From positions 104,046 through 168,045 of the forward strand of contig CAIVGN010000006.1 of the NCBI GenBank assembly GCA_903905455.1: a stretch of 64,000 bases of DNA, written 5' to 3'. Numbering within the stretch: the first letter of the stretch is position 1; the number at the start of each line of letters is the position of its first letter. Of the stretch, positions 34,637-42,422 are shown piece after piece. The notes below the pieces were generated by a model. The model saw nothing but the letters and a program-made list of their open reading frames with translations. It did not search any database and had not been told where the DNA came from. The translations under genes were made by a program, and so were the position numbers. This stretch comes from an uncultured Archangium sp. Its GTDB lineage: Bacteria > Myxococcota > Myxococcia > Myxococcales > Myxococcaceae.

Positions 34637-35833
34637 TCAGCCGGCTCCATCCCCCAACGCATCGTGGAGGTTCTCGTACCAGTCGCCTTCGAGTTGGTAG
34701 CCCGCTCCGGAAGACCAGAGCCGCGTGTAGCGACTGAACTGACCGCAATCGTCGCAGCGCGCTTCGATGTCGGTCTCGGCGATTCCTTCATCGGGCCTGA
34801 TGCGGTCGCGGCGGTAGTGGCAGTGCACCCGCTGGCTCGCGCAGGCGCCGCAGACCGCGACGTCGTCGGGGTCCACGGGCAACGGCCAGGCCACCTCGCG
34901 CCCCGCGGCCCAGCGGACCTCGGCGTTCTGCTCGTGGTCCGCTTCCCCTTGCTCGCGGAGGAACCACGACGTCGCGGAGGTCTTCATCTCCCACTCCGCG
35001 TGATCGTTCGCCAGCAGCAGCCTCAGTTGCACCGTGTGCCTCGCCGCCAGCAGCCGGTCGCGCCAGGCGACGGCGAGGGCCGTGGGCATCACCAGGGTGA
35101 CTTGTTCTGCCCGGAAGGAGGCGAGCAACGGCGTCAGCTCCGCAACCGTCGCTTCCTCGTTCACCTCGAGCTGCATCGCGACCTGGGGCCACTGGCTGAG
35201 GGCCCGGACGACGGCACCGGCGACCGCGCTGTCTTCCACGGGATAAAAGTCGCAGCGCAGCCTCCGCAGCGCAGGGAGCTCGACCTGCTGCAGCCCCCTC
35301 AGGTCGTCGTCGCTCAGCCCGCGGGGGACCTCCAGCGTGAGCGCCTCGAGCGCCAGGAGCCGCTGGCCCGCCAGCGCCGCGAGGTCGCCCGGCTGCAATG
35401 AAAGCCCCTCGAGCGCCTGGAGGCACGGCAACTCCGTAAGCCCCGCGAGCGCCAGGGGGCCGGCGCCATCGAAGAAGGTGAGCTCCTGGAGGAAGCGCAT
35501 GACGGGCAACGCCCACAGGCGAGAGCGACCGATCGCGGCCTCGCGAAACAAGGTGGCCTCACGAACGAAGCCGGACTTCCAGCGCAGGCCGCTCCAGGTG
35601 TTCGGCGCTGGGGGCGGTACTTCAAACCAGCGCTCCCAGTGCCGATCGATGAACGCGCCATCAGTGGGACCGCCTTCAATGGGCGGATGCGACTGCATGC
35701 GCATCAGGGTGCCGCGCGGGTCCCCTCGCTCCTCGAGCCAATCGGCGTACACGCTCAGCGTCGCGGGGTCGTCGAAGCAGACGCGAAGTCGCGCATCGAG
35801 CTCTGGGTGAATCGCCTCGGAGGGAGCCGTCAT
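34637..35833 (-). CDS. TIGR02996-type repeat-companion protein with LRR-like body and Zn site
   Basis: 398 residues. The N-terminus carries the short domain known as TIGR02996 (LDARLRVCFDDPATLSVYADWLEERGDPRG), found in large numbers in myxobacteria and Gemmata. The middle is a run of Leu-rich units of 25-30 residues (LAGLTELPCLQALEGLSLQ, LAALAGQRLLALEALTLEV, LQQVELPALRRLRC) that resemble leucine-rich repeats. The C-terminus has CGACASQRVHCHY and ARCDDCGQFSRYT, two Cys pairs plus His that could bind zinc. Such proteins are usually cytoplasmic scaffolds of unknown role. Its 5' end is 126 bp from the divergent lipoprotein gene at 35960. Confidence 0.7.
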   Translation of the reverse strand: MTAPSEAIHPELDARLRVCFDDPATLSVYADWLEERGDPRGTLMRMQSHPPIEGGPTDGAFIDRHWERWFEVPPPAPNTWSGLRWKSGFVREATLFREAAIGRSRLWALPVMRFLQELTFFDGAGPLALAGLTELPCLQALEGLSLQPGDLAALAGQRLLALEALTLEVPRGLSDDDLRGLQQVELPALRRLRCDFYPVEDSAVAGAVVRALSQWPQVAMQLEVNEEATVAELTPLLASFRAEQVTLVMPTALAVAWRDRLLAARHTVQLRLLLANDHAEWEMKTSATSWFLREQGEADHEQNAEVRWAAGREVAWPLPVDPDDVAVCGACASQRVHCHYRRDRIRPDEGIAETDIEARCDDCGQFSRYTRLWSSGAGYQLEGDWYENLHDALGDGAG

Positions 35834-35959
35834 CGACAGCGAGTCTGCGCGCTCGTTGTGACACCGGAGGGCAGACCCCTGGCGTCAGGTCCCACGTGCG
35901 GTGTTCCAATCCCGTGGCTGCTCCACAGGCGCTCCACACGAACGTGGCAAGGTCACGCC

Positions 35960-36739
35960 ATGAAGCGCCTCTTGTTCGTCCTGGCCCTGACGTCCTGCGC
36001 GCACCCGATGCCGAGGACCACCCTCGATGTCGAGAACCCGCGGTTGTTGAACGCCTTCTTCGGGCTCGACGATGCACTGCCGGGCTCGGCGTTCTGGCTC
36101 TGCGCGCAGGCCCCCGGGCGCGACGGCATGCCCATCACGTTCTCGCGTCGCGTGACGCAGGAGCCCGCGCCCGCGGCGTTCACCGTCACCACGCGCTCGG
36201 GTGTGAAGAAGACGCCGTTGTGCGTGACCCCTCGGCCGGCGAACGAGGCGTCGGAGAACCACACGCTGTTGCTCATCGGCGATCTGGGCAGTGTGGATGA
36301 TCCGCCGGCGCAGGTGGAGGTGACGGGTGCGTTGGCGCTCGAGGCCGGTGGCCAGGCTCAGGGGTTGAGCGTCGAGGTCACGCCGCTCGAGGCGGGGCCG
36401 ACGCTGGTGTTGGCGCTGGGCTATGCGCCCGGGGACCTCGACTCGGACTGCCCGAAGACCACGCAGCAGGTCGTGGTGGTGGCGTGGGCGGGCGGGGTGC
36501 ACCTCGTCGGCGGCGCGACCCGGGAGACCCATCGGCAGATGTACCGCGTCGCCACCGAGCGTGGAGAGGTCATGCCCCTGGCGCTGGGCGATCTCGACGA
36601 CCAGGACAACTACGTACATCTCTGCCTCGACACGAATGCGCCGGCCGCGCGGGTGAGCGCGTCTGCGGGCGTGCTGCTCGACCCGCGTGACGACGTGAAC
36701 CCCGAGACCTCGGTGGCTGTCGAGGCCGCGCTTCACTGA
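35960..36739 (+). CDS. Hypothetical lipoprotein
   Basis: 259 residues. The ATG at 35960 gives a short signal with lipobox LTSC (MKRLLFVLALTSCAHP). The mature protein has beta-rich segments (AFTVTTRSGVKKTPLC, AQVEVTGALALEAGGQ, QQVVVVAWAGGVHLVGG) and three more Cys. I recognise no family. It is the last gene before the tRNA-bounded island, which begins 69 bp after its stop. Confidence 0.65.
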   Translation: MKRLLFVLALTSCAHPMPRTTLDVENPRLLNAFFGLDDALPGSAFWLCAQAPGRDGMPITFSRRVTQEPAPAAFTVTTRSGVKKTPLCVTPRPANEASENHTLLLIGDLGSVDDPPAQVEVTGALALEAGGQAQGLSVEVTPLEAGPTLVLALGYAPGDLDSDCPKTTQQVVVVAWAGGVHLVGGATRETHRQMYRVATERGEVMPLALGDLDDQDNYVHLCLDTNAPAARVSASAGVLLDPRDDVNPETSVAVEAALH

Positions 36740-36807
36740 GGGACGGGCCGGCGCCCCTGCGCGCGGGGTGCGCCAGAGCGGCGTACTCACCCGAAACGAC
36801 AGGAACT

Positions 36808-36850
36808 ACGAGTGCCCGAGGACGGAGTCGAACCGCCGACACGGGGATTT
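36808..36850 (-). repeat. 43-bp direct repeat: displaced 3' end of tRNA-Phe (attL-like)
   Basis: Perfect 43-bp copy of the sequence at 40194-40236. It contains the 3' part of the tRNA (acceptor strand, T-arm, variable loop and part of the anticodon arm) and then diverges, so it is not a functional tRNA. This is the pattern left when an element integrates into the 3' end of a tRNA gene and pushes the original 3' end to its far side. Confidence 0.85.
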
Positions 36851-37004
36851 CCAGGCGCCAATGGCCCGTTCTGCCCTCGCCAAGTCCGCGAGATTTCGGC
36901 CTGCGCTGGCCGTTGTTGGTCGGGATAGTGGGGGAGGAGTGGGGGGAGTTCCGGCTCGTGTTGTTGTTTGCATATGCAGGGTGAGCAAAACGCGAAGCGG
37001 CACT

Positions 37005-37862
37005 TCACGCGCGCGACGGTACTTCCAACTCGGCGAAGAGCGCTGCAACGGCCCCAACCGCGCGCAACGCGCTCCTCTCGCGGTCGTCCTCGACCATGAA
37101 CTCCGCGTACTGCTTCGGTCCGATCTGATCACGGTCGGCGAAAGCCGCTTGGAGCCGGCTCATCCCGTTCGCCGCCTTGGGGACAGAGAACATCGGTGAT
37201 GCGCTTAGCTCGACGGCGAGCGCGGCCTGGCCGCCCGGCCAGCACTCGCAGAGCCACACGATGTCGTAGGCGTCCTTGTTCTTGTCTCGACGTTCGAGTG
37301 CGTCCGTCTTCGCCACCAACCAACTGAGGGGCCCTGCGACGCGAAATTCGAACTCGAGAGCGCCCTTCGTGAGTTCGACCTTCCGTTTCACCACGCGCGT
37401 GTCCGCCGCGATCAGGTCGCCGGCGTCGAGAACCAGCGCCGAGAGTTTCCCGGCGATCGGACCTCCGGGACGATGGAGTTGGCCAGCGCGCTTCGAGCCG
37501 TCGGCCGGCACAGGGCAAAGGAACTCGACGACCAGCTTCGTGTTCGAGCGCCTCCATCGCCAGGAGACAGGCTTTGAGTCTTCTCTCATGACCTCGAAGC
37601 CGGCCTTTTTGAGGCCGTCCTCCAGGTTCTCGTACTCGCCCACGTCACCGCCAAGCATCGTGACGCTCATGCACATGTCGAGATCCAGGGTGCCGACGTG
37701 ACCCGCGAGACCTGTCTCAACCACGGGAACGAGCAGCTGGGGCACGAGCCCACCAATGATCGTGAGGTGCCCGCCAGCGAACGAAAGCGCGCGAACGACC
37801 TCGGCCGCTTGACCGAGAATGAGCGGGACGAGGCTGGGGTCGTAGTCATTTCTAGAAACCAA
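37005..37862 (-). CDS. AbiEii-like nucleotidyltransferase toxin
   Basis: 285 residues from a TTG at 37862 with GGAG 8-10 nt upstream; no ATG lies between the upstream gene's end and the first conserved motif. The sequence has the nucleotidyltransferase core of AbiEii toxins: IIGGLVPQLLV (the GG motif), GTLDLDMCMSV (Asp-x-Asp metal ligands), FEVMRE then WRWRRSNTKLVVEFLC (third acidic strand), and later AKTDALERRDKNKDAYDIVWL, the conserved Lys/Asp segment of the family. AbiEii toxins are GTP-binding nucleotidyltransferases whose MenT-type relatives add nucleotides to tRNA and arrest growth during phage infection. The start overlaps the antitoxin gene by 11 bp, the normal order (antitoxin first). 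It appears complete. Confidence 0.82.
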   Translation of the reverse strand: MVSRNDYDPSLVPLILGQAAEVVRALSFAGGHLTIIGGLVPQLLVPVVETGLAGHVGTLDLDMCMSVTMLGGDVGEYENLEDGLKKAGFEVMREDSKPVSWRWRRSNTKLVVEFLCPVPADGSKRAGQLHRPGGPIAGKLSALVLDAGDLIAADTRVVKRKVELTKGALEFEFRVAGPLSWLVAKTDALERRDKNKDAYDIVWLCECWPGGQAALAVELSASPMFSVPKAANGMSRLQAAFADRDQIGPKQYAEFMVEDDRERSALRAVGAVAALFAELEVPSRA

Positions 37863-38841
37863 GTGTCGACTCCCGGAACTGCTGCGCCACGTCCTCGCCT
37901 CTCGGCTCCCGGAGGCAGTCCAACCAGGTGCTCACCGGGTTCGCGACCCGGATCTGCCGAATCTCCCGCGGGACGACAGCATTCCAACGGGCCTTGTCGA
38001 TGACGAGAAGGACGTTCGCGCCAGACTCAGCCGAGCCTGCGCCGAGCATCTTGATGGCGTCCGCGATGGGGAGGTCCACCGATACGCGCACCATGGTTCG
38101 AGGAACGCTCGTGGCTCCTGAGGTCGAACCGCTCGAGACCGCCGCAGCAGCCGCGCCGGAGATCACGGCGCGGTCTCCAAGAGCGGCAGTGATCTTGGTC
38201 CAGAGCTCCTCCGGCCGCCGGGCGTAGACGAAGACGGGTGTCGAGGCAGGCCTTCGCTGGCGCAGGATGGCTTGTCGTAGGAGCTCAGCGGCCCCGGAAC
38301 GATTGGTGAGTGAACGCTTCGTTTGAGGCCCACGCCCGGTCCTGTGAACGAACCCTGCCTGCTCGAGAAGACCGAGGGTCTCGTGGGTCTGAGCGAGTGA
38401 GGCGGACGATCGCTTGGCCAGGCTCGCGATGGAGAGTTCCTGGGGATCGAGCAGGCTCGCGATCGCCACTCTCATCGCGGCAGGGCCCAGACGGAGGGGC
38501 GCGTCGACCGCTCCGGCAGCGCGAGGTCGGCGACGGTGCTCGAGGTGCACGAGAATCGACGGGGCCACGAAGTGAAGGAAGCCGGTGGGATCCACGTAAG
38601 AGGCGCCATCGCGCTCCAAGGCGTCGCGTTGGGCCGCCGTGGACCCGCTGATGACGAAGAGCGTGGGCCCTTTGGAGGGCGCCTTGGCGAGCCATGGAGG
38701 CGTCGTCACGAGAGTGATGGGGGTCCGTTCCCGCCCCACCTGCACCCAGGCGCGATCGGTCGCCCCGACGCGAAGCCAAGCCGCATTCGCCCAAGGCGCC
38801 AAGTATGCAGGGAGAACCAGCTGTGGCTGCATTTTCGGCAT
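37852..38841 (-). CDS. AbiEi-like antitoxin / transcription regulator
   Basis: 329 residues from ATG 38841 (MPKM) or 326 from ATG 38832. It is larger than many AbiEi antitoxins (about 200-290). The middle (about 115-180) has a winged helix pattern (LRLGPAAMRVAIASLL, SLAKRSSASLAQTHETLGLLEQAGFVHR), used by the family to bind its own promoter. The C-terminal half ends with the ISGAAAAAV and VANPVSTWLDCL motifs seen in this type IV antitoxin group. Its start sits inside the repeat-rich operator at 38831-38960: motif 1 overlaps codons 2-4 if MPKM is used. That fits tight autorepression, or a start further downstream. Confidence 0.72.
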   Translation of the reverse strand: MPKMQPQLVLPAYLAPWANAAWLRVGATDRAWVQVGRERTPITLVTTPPWLAKAPSKGPTLFVISGSTAAQRDALERDGASYVDPTGFLHFVAPSILVHLEHRRRPRAAGAVDAPLRLGPAAMRVAIASLLDPQELSIASLAKRSSASLAQTHETLGLLEQAGFVHRTGRGPQTKRSLTNRSGAAELLRQAILRQRRPASTPVFVYARRPEELWTKITAALGDRAVISGAAAAAVSSGSTSGATSVPRTMVRVSVDLPIADAIKMLGAGSAESGANVLLVIDKARWNAVVPREIRQIRVANPVSTWLDCLREPRGEDVAQQFRESTLGF

Positions 38842-38960
38842 GGTGCCATTTTCGTCTATTTCCGAAAAACGTCCAAATCCGAAAATCAACGCGGGACGGG
38901 TGGCATTTTCGGAATTCGACGATTTTCGCCCGGTTCCGAAAATAGACCAGAACCGAAAAT
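38831..38960. promoter_or_regulatory. Probable AbiEi operator: two 56-bp palindromic modules, 74-bp period
   Basis: Eight copies of ATTTTCG(G) or its complement (C)CGAAAAT occur in 130 bp, at 38831, 38848, 38862(r), 38879(r), 38905, 38922, 38936(r), 38953(r). Spacing is 17 bp within each pair, and the whole set repeats exactly 74 bp later. The motifs are conserved between modules but the spacers are not, as expected of protein-binding sites. The region is AT-rich and covers the presumed promoter and start of the antitoxin gene. Confidence 0.7.
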
Positions 38961-39467
38961 AGGCCCGGCGATTGACCTGGTGCCAGTTTGCCTTCCTTCC
39001 CCATCCCCCTGATTGCTTCATGAATTGAGGTGGTTGTGGGCTTCGGCGCCGCGCCTCAGCCATGCGCCCGAGCGGCATGTGGAGCGCCGTGATCTCTTCG
39101 CGCCTGGAGAGCCGCTTCGCGGTTGGCTCAGCGCCTCGAGAACGAAGAGCCCCTCGACGCCGCTGCCGCCGCGCGCTTCTCGATCTCGGGGCGAACCTGA
39201 CGGTCACGGATGGCACCTGCATTTCAGGGGGACGCCGAGCTCGGCAGCGCTCGCCGCGGTGGCGAGCAGCACGATGCAAACAGGGAGGGGGCGCGTCGCT
39301 CAGTGGCTTGAGCTCAGGGCCGCGTTGGCATCGCGAGCATGATTCCGCGCGCAGCAAGCCGGACTCTCGAACGACAGCGTTCAGAAGTTGCTGGAGTTCG
39401 ACACCTGCAATTGTCGCTGGGCAGTCACCGGCACGATTGACGCGCCGCTCGACGGTCGCGCGCCCCC
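38961..39467. other. 507-bp stretch of the island without a supported gene
   Basis: No open frame here has convincing codon use or a recognisable product. Short peptides in the plus frames look slightly like an ankyrin unit (LLDLGANLTVTDG) and a GcrA-like CRW segment, but both are broken and probably chance or decayed remnants. This is where an integrase gene would be expected if the element had kept one. Confidence 0.5.
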
Positions 39468-39755
39468 CTATCGAGCTTGGAGTCTCTCGAGTTCGTTCAA
39501 CAGCCACTCGACATCAGCAGTGGTGGTCTCACTGGTCCTGGGCTCCTCAGTCGCCATGACCTCCAGTGCGTCCACCGCTGCGAGCAGCGCCTTGGCCAAA
39601 TCCGGGTCGGATTCACTGAGGGTTCTCGAATCCTCCTCGAGAAGAGCGAACACCTTCTCCTTCTTGGGGGCGTCGACTTCTCTCCAGATCCGAAGAAGAG
39701 ATGGCCGCTTCATTCTCATTCGAATCGAAGCGACTCGTGCGTCAGTCGGCATCAT
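39468..39755 (-). CDS. Small hypothetical protein in the island
   Basis: 95 residues from the ATG at 39755; the frame is open further upstream to 39971, so a longer form is possible. It is charged and helical (MRMKRPSLLRIWREVDAPKKE, LLEEDSRTLSESDPDLAKALLAAVDALEV, ADVEWLLNELERLQ). The helical, acidic C-terminal half resembles small regulatory or antitoxin-like proteins only in composition. No family recognised. Confidence 0.35.
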   Translation of the reverse strand: MMPTDARVASIRMRMKRPSLLRIWREVDAPKKEKVFALLEEDSRTLSESDPDLAKALLAAVDALEVMATEEPRTSETTTADVEWLLNELERLQAR

Positions 39756-39837
39756 TCTCGTTGCTCCTGCTAACTGCGGAGACGCAGTGCTCAAGTTCCC
39801 GGCTTCGTCGGCAAGCACCTTGAGCCTGCTGGTAGAT

Positions 39838-40173
39838 TCACCCAGCAAGGCGGACCTCGACCCGGGCCGCAAGGGCGTCGACCGAACGGACTGCCGCCTC
39901 CGTTGGCGCGGCAGCGACCACAGCCGCCAGCAACATGCCCCCGACCACCATCCACCTGTCCATCGCTGCACTATCGCGGCGCGCGACCTCGCCAGAAAGA
40001 CCGGCCGTGACGTTGTTCCCGCAAGCCGGACACTCGACCTGCGATGGGCATGGCGTCACGGTGCAGCGTGCACAGGTCTTCGCCGCCAGCCTGAACGAAC
40101 CCGGGCCAACCGTGCCACTGGTGTGCAGACGTGCTCGCGAACCGGCACAAACGGTGGACTCAGTGGACAACAC
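39838..40173 (-). CDS. Possible small membrane protein with zinc-ribbon-like Cys pairs
   Basis: 111 residues in the island next to the tRNA. CARCTVTPCPSQVECPACGNN could form a zinc ribbon, and MVVGGMLLAAVVAAA is a likely membrane helix followed by a short basic/acidic tail. Codon bias is not decisive and the first 30 residues look non-coding, so the real start may lie further in. Listed with low confidence. Confidence 0.27.
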   Translation of the reverse strand: MLSTESTVCAGSRARLHTSGTVGPGSFRLAAKTCARCTVTPCPSQVECPACGNNVTAGLSGEVARRDSAAMDRWMVVGGMLLAAVVAAAPTEAAVRSVDALAARVEVRLAG

Positions 40174-40193
40174 CCACGAGCGAACCGGTTGAA

Positions 40194-40236
40194 ACGAGTG
40201 CCCGAGGACGGAGTCGAACCGCCGACACGGGGATTT
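40194..40236 (-). repeat. 43-bp direct repeat at the intact tRNA-Phe end (attR-like)
   Basis: Perfect match to 36808-36850. It extends 5 bp beyond the 3' end of the tRNA-Phe gene and stops within its anticodon arm, so the crossover point lies inside the tRNA 3' half. Confidence 0.85.
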
Positions 40237-40271
40237 TCAATCCCCTGCTCTACCAACTGAGCTACTCGGGC
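40199..40271 (-). tRNA. tRNA-Phe (anticodon GAA)
   Basis: 73 nt, without an encoded CCA. The acceptor stem is GCCCGAG pairing with CTCGGGC, plus discriminator A. The D-arm is GCTC..GAGC, the anticodon stem GGGGA..TCCCC frames a loop ATTGAAAAT with GAA anticodon, and a T-loop GGTTCGACTCC is present. It is intact and is the target of the island to its left; its 3' half is duplicated at 36808. Confidence 0.93.
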
Positions 40272-40318
40272 TGACCTGCGTGAAGCGGCACGTCTTGTGC
40301 CCCACGCGAGTTACGTCG

Positions 40319-41047
40319 TCAAGAATGATCGAGACCTGACGACGCATGAGTTTCGGCATGGGCGGCGGCGGTCCCGTCCACCAGCTTCCCGTCGGCCATC
40401 AGGACCACCCGTTTCGCCCGCTTCATGATGCGCGGATCGTGGGTGGAGAAGAGGAAAGTCACCCCCCTGGAGGCGTTGAGGCGCTCCATGAGCTGCAAAA
40501 TCTGCTCGCTGGTGGCCGAGTCCAGGTTCGCGGTGGGCTCGTCCGCCAGGACGATCTCCGGCTGGGTCACCAGGGCCCGGGCGATGGCCACGCGCTGCCG
40601 CTGCCCCCCGGAGAGCTCGTCAGGCCGGTGGTGGAGCACCTTGGTCAGCCCCACTTCTTCGGCCAGCAGCTCCACGCGGCGGTCGAGGCCCGCCCGGTCT
40701 TCCTTCCGCAGCAGGCAGGGGAACTCGATGTTCTCGCGCACGTTGAGCACGGGGATGAGGTTGAAGCTCTGGAAGATGAAGCCGATCTTCCGGTTTCGCA
40801 GCGAGGCCATCTCGTTGAAGTCGCGGCCCGCGAGCTCCTCGCCGTCGAGCTTGAAGCTGCCGCCCGGGTCGGCGCGATCGAGCAGCCCGATGATGTTGAG
40901 CAACGTCGTCTTGCCGCTGCCCGACGGCCCCATCACCACCGTGAACTCGCCCGCCTCGATCTCCAGGTCTACCCCCAGGAGCGCCGGCACGTCGGTCTGC
41001 CCCAGCCGGTACGTCTTCTTGATGCCCTTCAAGCTGATCAGCGCCAT
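40319..41047 (-). CDS. LolD/MacB-type ABC transporter ATP-binding protein
   Basis: 242 residues. Walker A GPSGSGKTT (about 40-48), Q-loop FQSFNLIPVLNVREN, signature LSGGQRQRVAIARAL, Walker B IVLADEPTANLD and H-loop FSTHDPRIM are all present, as in the LolD/MacB branch that energises FtsX-like permeases. It ends the operon that starts at 45602 and follows the outer-membrane gene by 12 bp. The final 15 residues (AHAETHASS) are an unconserved tail. Confidence 0.9.
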   Translation of the reverse strand: MALISLKGIKKTYRLGQTDVPALLGVDLEIEAGEFTVVMGPSGSGKTTLLNIIGLLDRADPGGSFKLDGEELAGRDFNEMASLRNRKIGFIFQSFNLIPVLNVRENIEFPCLLRKEDRAGLDRRVELLAEEVGLTKVLHHRPDELSGGQRQRVAIARALVTQPEIVLADEPTANLDSATSEQILQLMERLNASRGVTFLFSTHDPRIMKRAKRVVLMADGKLVDGTAAAHAETHASSGLDHS

Positions 41048-41059
41048 GGCTTGCTCCTT

Positions 41060-42418
41060 TTAGAAGAATGCACGCGCCTGGAAGAGCACGCGGGTCTCGA
41101 ACGGCGACAACGTGAACTGGCCGTAGTGCTTGTCGTTGAGCGTCACGCCTTCGCTCTCGAGCCCGGCAATCGGCAGGTACGCGGCGAGGGTCAGCTGCAG
41201 CCACTCCTTCGGCATCCACGACACCTGCGGCACGAGCTGCACCGAGAGATCCTCGAGGCCGATGAGCGCCGACCCGGAGATCGTCCAGTCGTCCCACAGC
41301 TGCGGCTTCGAGCCCTGGATCACCAGGTAGTGCCGGCGAATGGCGTTGAGCGTGAACTTCTGCGGCGTGCCGGGGTCGGTCGCGCCGCCCAGGGCCTGCT
41401 GCGCCACCGCGGGGTTCTGCAGCGAGAGCGTGGCGAGGCGGCGGTAGCCCGTGAAGTCCTGCCCCTCGCCGTTGAAGTAGTACTCGACGGCGAGCGTGCT
41501 GCTGTCGTCGAACTGGTAGCGCGCACCGACCAGCGCCTGGCTGTTGAACCACGTCGCGTCGAGGTCGGGCCGGGTCACCACGGGAATGCCCTTGAGCGCG
41601 CACATCACCGGCGCCGACACGCAATCCCCGTTGACCGCGATGCGCGCCGAGCCCTGGTACAGCGAGCCCTCGGCGTGCACCTCGAGGTTCCCGAAGACGC
41701 GGGACAACGACAGCCCCACCCGTGACTTCGCGCGGAACGCGTCGTTGTAGAGGTTGGTGTACGAATAGATGAGGTTCACGTCGAGATCGCCCAGCAGCAG
41801 GTAGAGGCGGCCGGTGAGCGCGAAGTGCGCCTCTTCATCACGGTCGTCGGTGGCGATGCCCCTCACCACCTCGGCCGTGGGGTGATCCGGGTACACCACC
41901 AGCGCCGTCGGCAGCCCCGCATAGGTCCGCGTCGCACGCCCCGCGGCCACCAGCGAGAGCGCCACCTTCTCGAAGCCCCACTCGGTCTCCGCGAGCCACG
42001 CGCCGGCCCGCTGGAAGGTGGGGTCGGTGGGGTCCTTGGGCGGGTTGAGCGCGTCGGTGGGGTTGAAGGAGAGCCCCGAGCCCCACACGATGCGCTTCTT
42101 GCCGACCAGCACCCGGAAGTGCTCCTGCAGCGGCAGGTCCGCGTACAGCTCCGAGACCACGATGCTCGGCCGGTAGTTGGCGAGGTCCTTGTCCCCGCCC
42201 TGGATGGCCCACGCGCCCTGCCAGAAGAGCGACACGTCGGCGTAGAACTTCACCTTCTCGTCCGGGGTGAGCTTCACCTGCACGTTCGCCTCGCCGAGCT
42301 CGGTGACGCCGGGCGCGCCGTCGAGCTGCGTCCACGCACCGGTGGTGCGCGAGTCGACGTAGCCGGTCGTCGCCACCAGGGGTGTCTGCGTCAGCAACAG
42401 CAGGACGAGCGCGTGCAT
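41060..42418 (-). CDS. Outer-membrane beta-barrel protein of the Lol-like operon
   Basis: 452 residues. A short signal (MHALVLLLLTQTPLVA) is followed by alternating amphipathic strands (VKFYADVSLFWQGAW, HFRVLVGKKRIVWGSGLSFNP, VALSLVAAGRATRTY, GLSLSRVFGNLEVHAEGSLYQG) and ends in an aromatic residue (FETRVLFQARAFF), the C-terminal signature of BamA-inserted barrels. About 14 to 16 strands are visible. The WGSGLSFNPTDALNPPKDP segment near residue 115 is typical of DUF1302-like porin-type barrels. As a barrel inside a Lol-type ABC operon, it is a likely exit or anchoring point for what the permeases extract. The substrate is unknown. Confidence 0.75.
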   Translation of the reverse strand: MHALVLLLLTQTPLVATTGYVDSRTTGAWTQLDGAPGVTELGEANVQVKLTPDEKVKFYADVSLFWQGAWAIQGGDKDLANYRPSIVVSELYADLPLQEHFRVLVGKKRIVWGSGLSFNPTDALNPPKDPTDPTFQRAGAWLAETEWGFEKVALSLVAAGRATRTYAGLPTALVVYPDHPTAEVVRGIATDDRDEEAHFALTGRLYLLLGDLDVNLIYSYTNLYNDAFRAKSRVGLSLSRVFGNLEVHAEGSLYQGSARIAVNGDCVSAPVMCALKGIPVVTRPDLDATWFNSQALVGARYQFDDSSTLAVEYYFNGEGQDFTGYRRLATLSLQNPAVAQQALGGATDPGTPQKFTLNAIRRHYLVIQGSKPQLWDDWTISGSALIGLEDLSVQLVPQVSWMPKEWLQLTLAAYLPIAGLESEGVTLNDKHYGQFTLSPFETRVLFQARAFF

Positions 42419-42422
42419 GGGT

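Larger units (their letters stand above)
36808..40236. mobile_element. tRNA-Phe-bounded mini-island carrying an AbiE-type toxin-antitoxin pair
   Basis: 3.4 kb between two perfect 43-bp tRNA-Phe direct repeats, with the intact tRNA at the right end. The inside is clearly poorer in GC and differently used in codons from both flanks, which are typical of the chromosome. It holds an AbiEi/AbiEii-like pair, a repeat-rich control region, and two doubtful small genes. No integrase, recombinase or transposase is recognisable, so either the integrase was lost or the element is moved in trans by a helper element. Confidence 0.75.

Noticed and set aside
36740..36807. GC-rich inverted repeat (GGCGCCCC...GGGGTGCGCC) as a terminator
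   Set aside because: Imperfect stem and no T-run; not a convincing intrinsic terminator.
36812..36850. Second tRNA gene
   Set aside because: Only the 3' part is present; no acceptor 5' strand, D-arm or full anticodon loop, so it is a displaced remnant.
38961..39467. Ankyrin-like (LLDLGANLTVTDG) and GcrA-like (CRW) fragments
   Set aside because: Too short, in different frames, no start or neighbouring repeats; probably chance.
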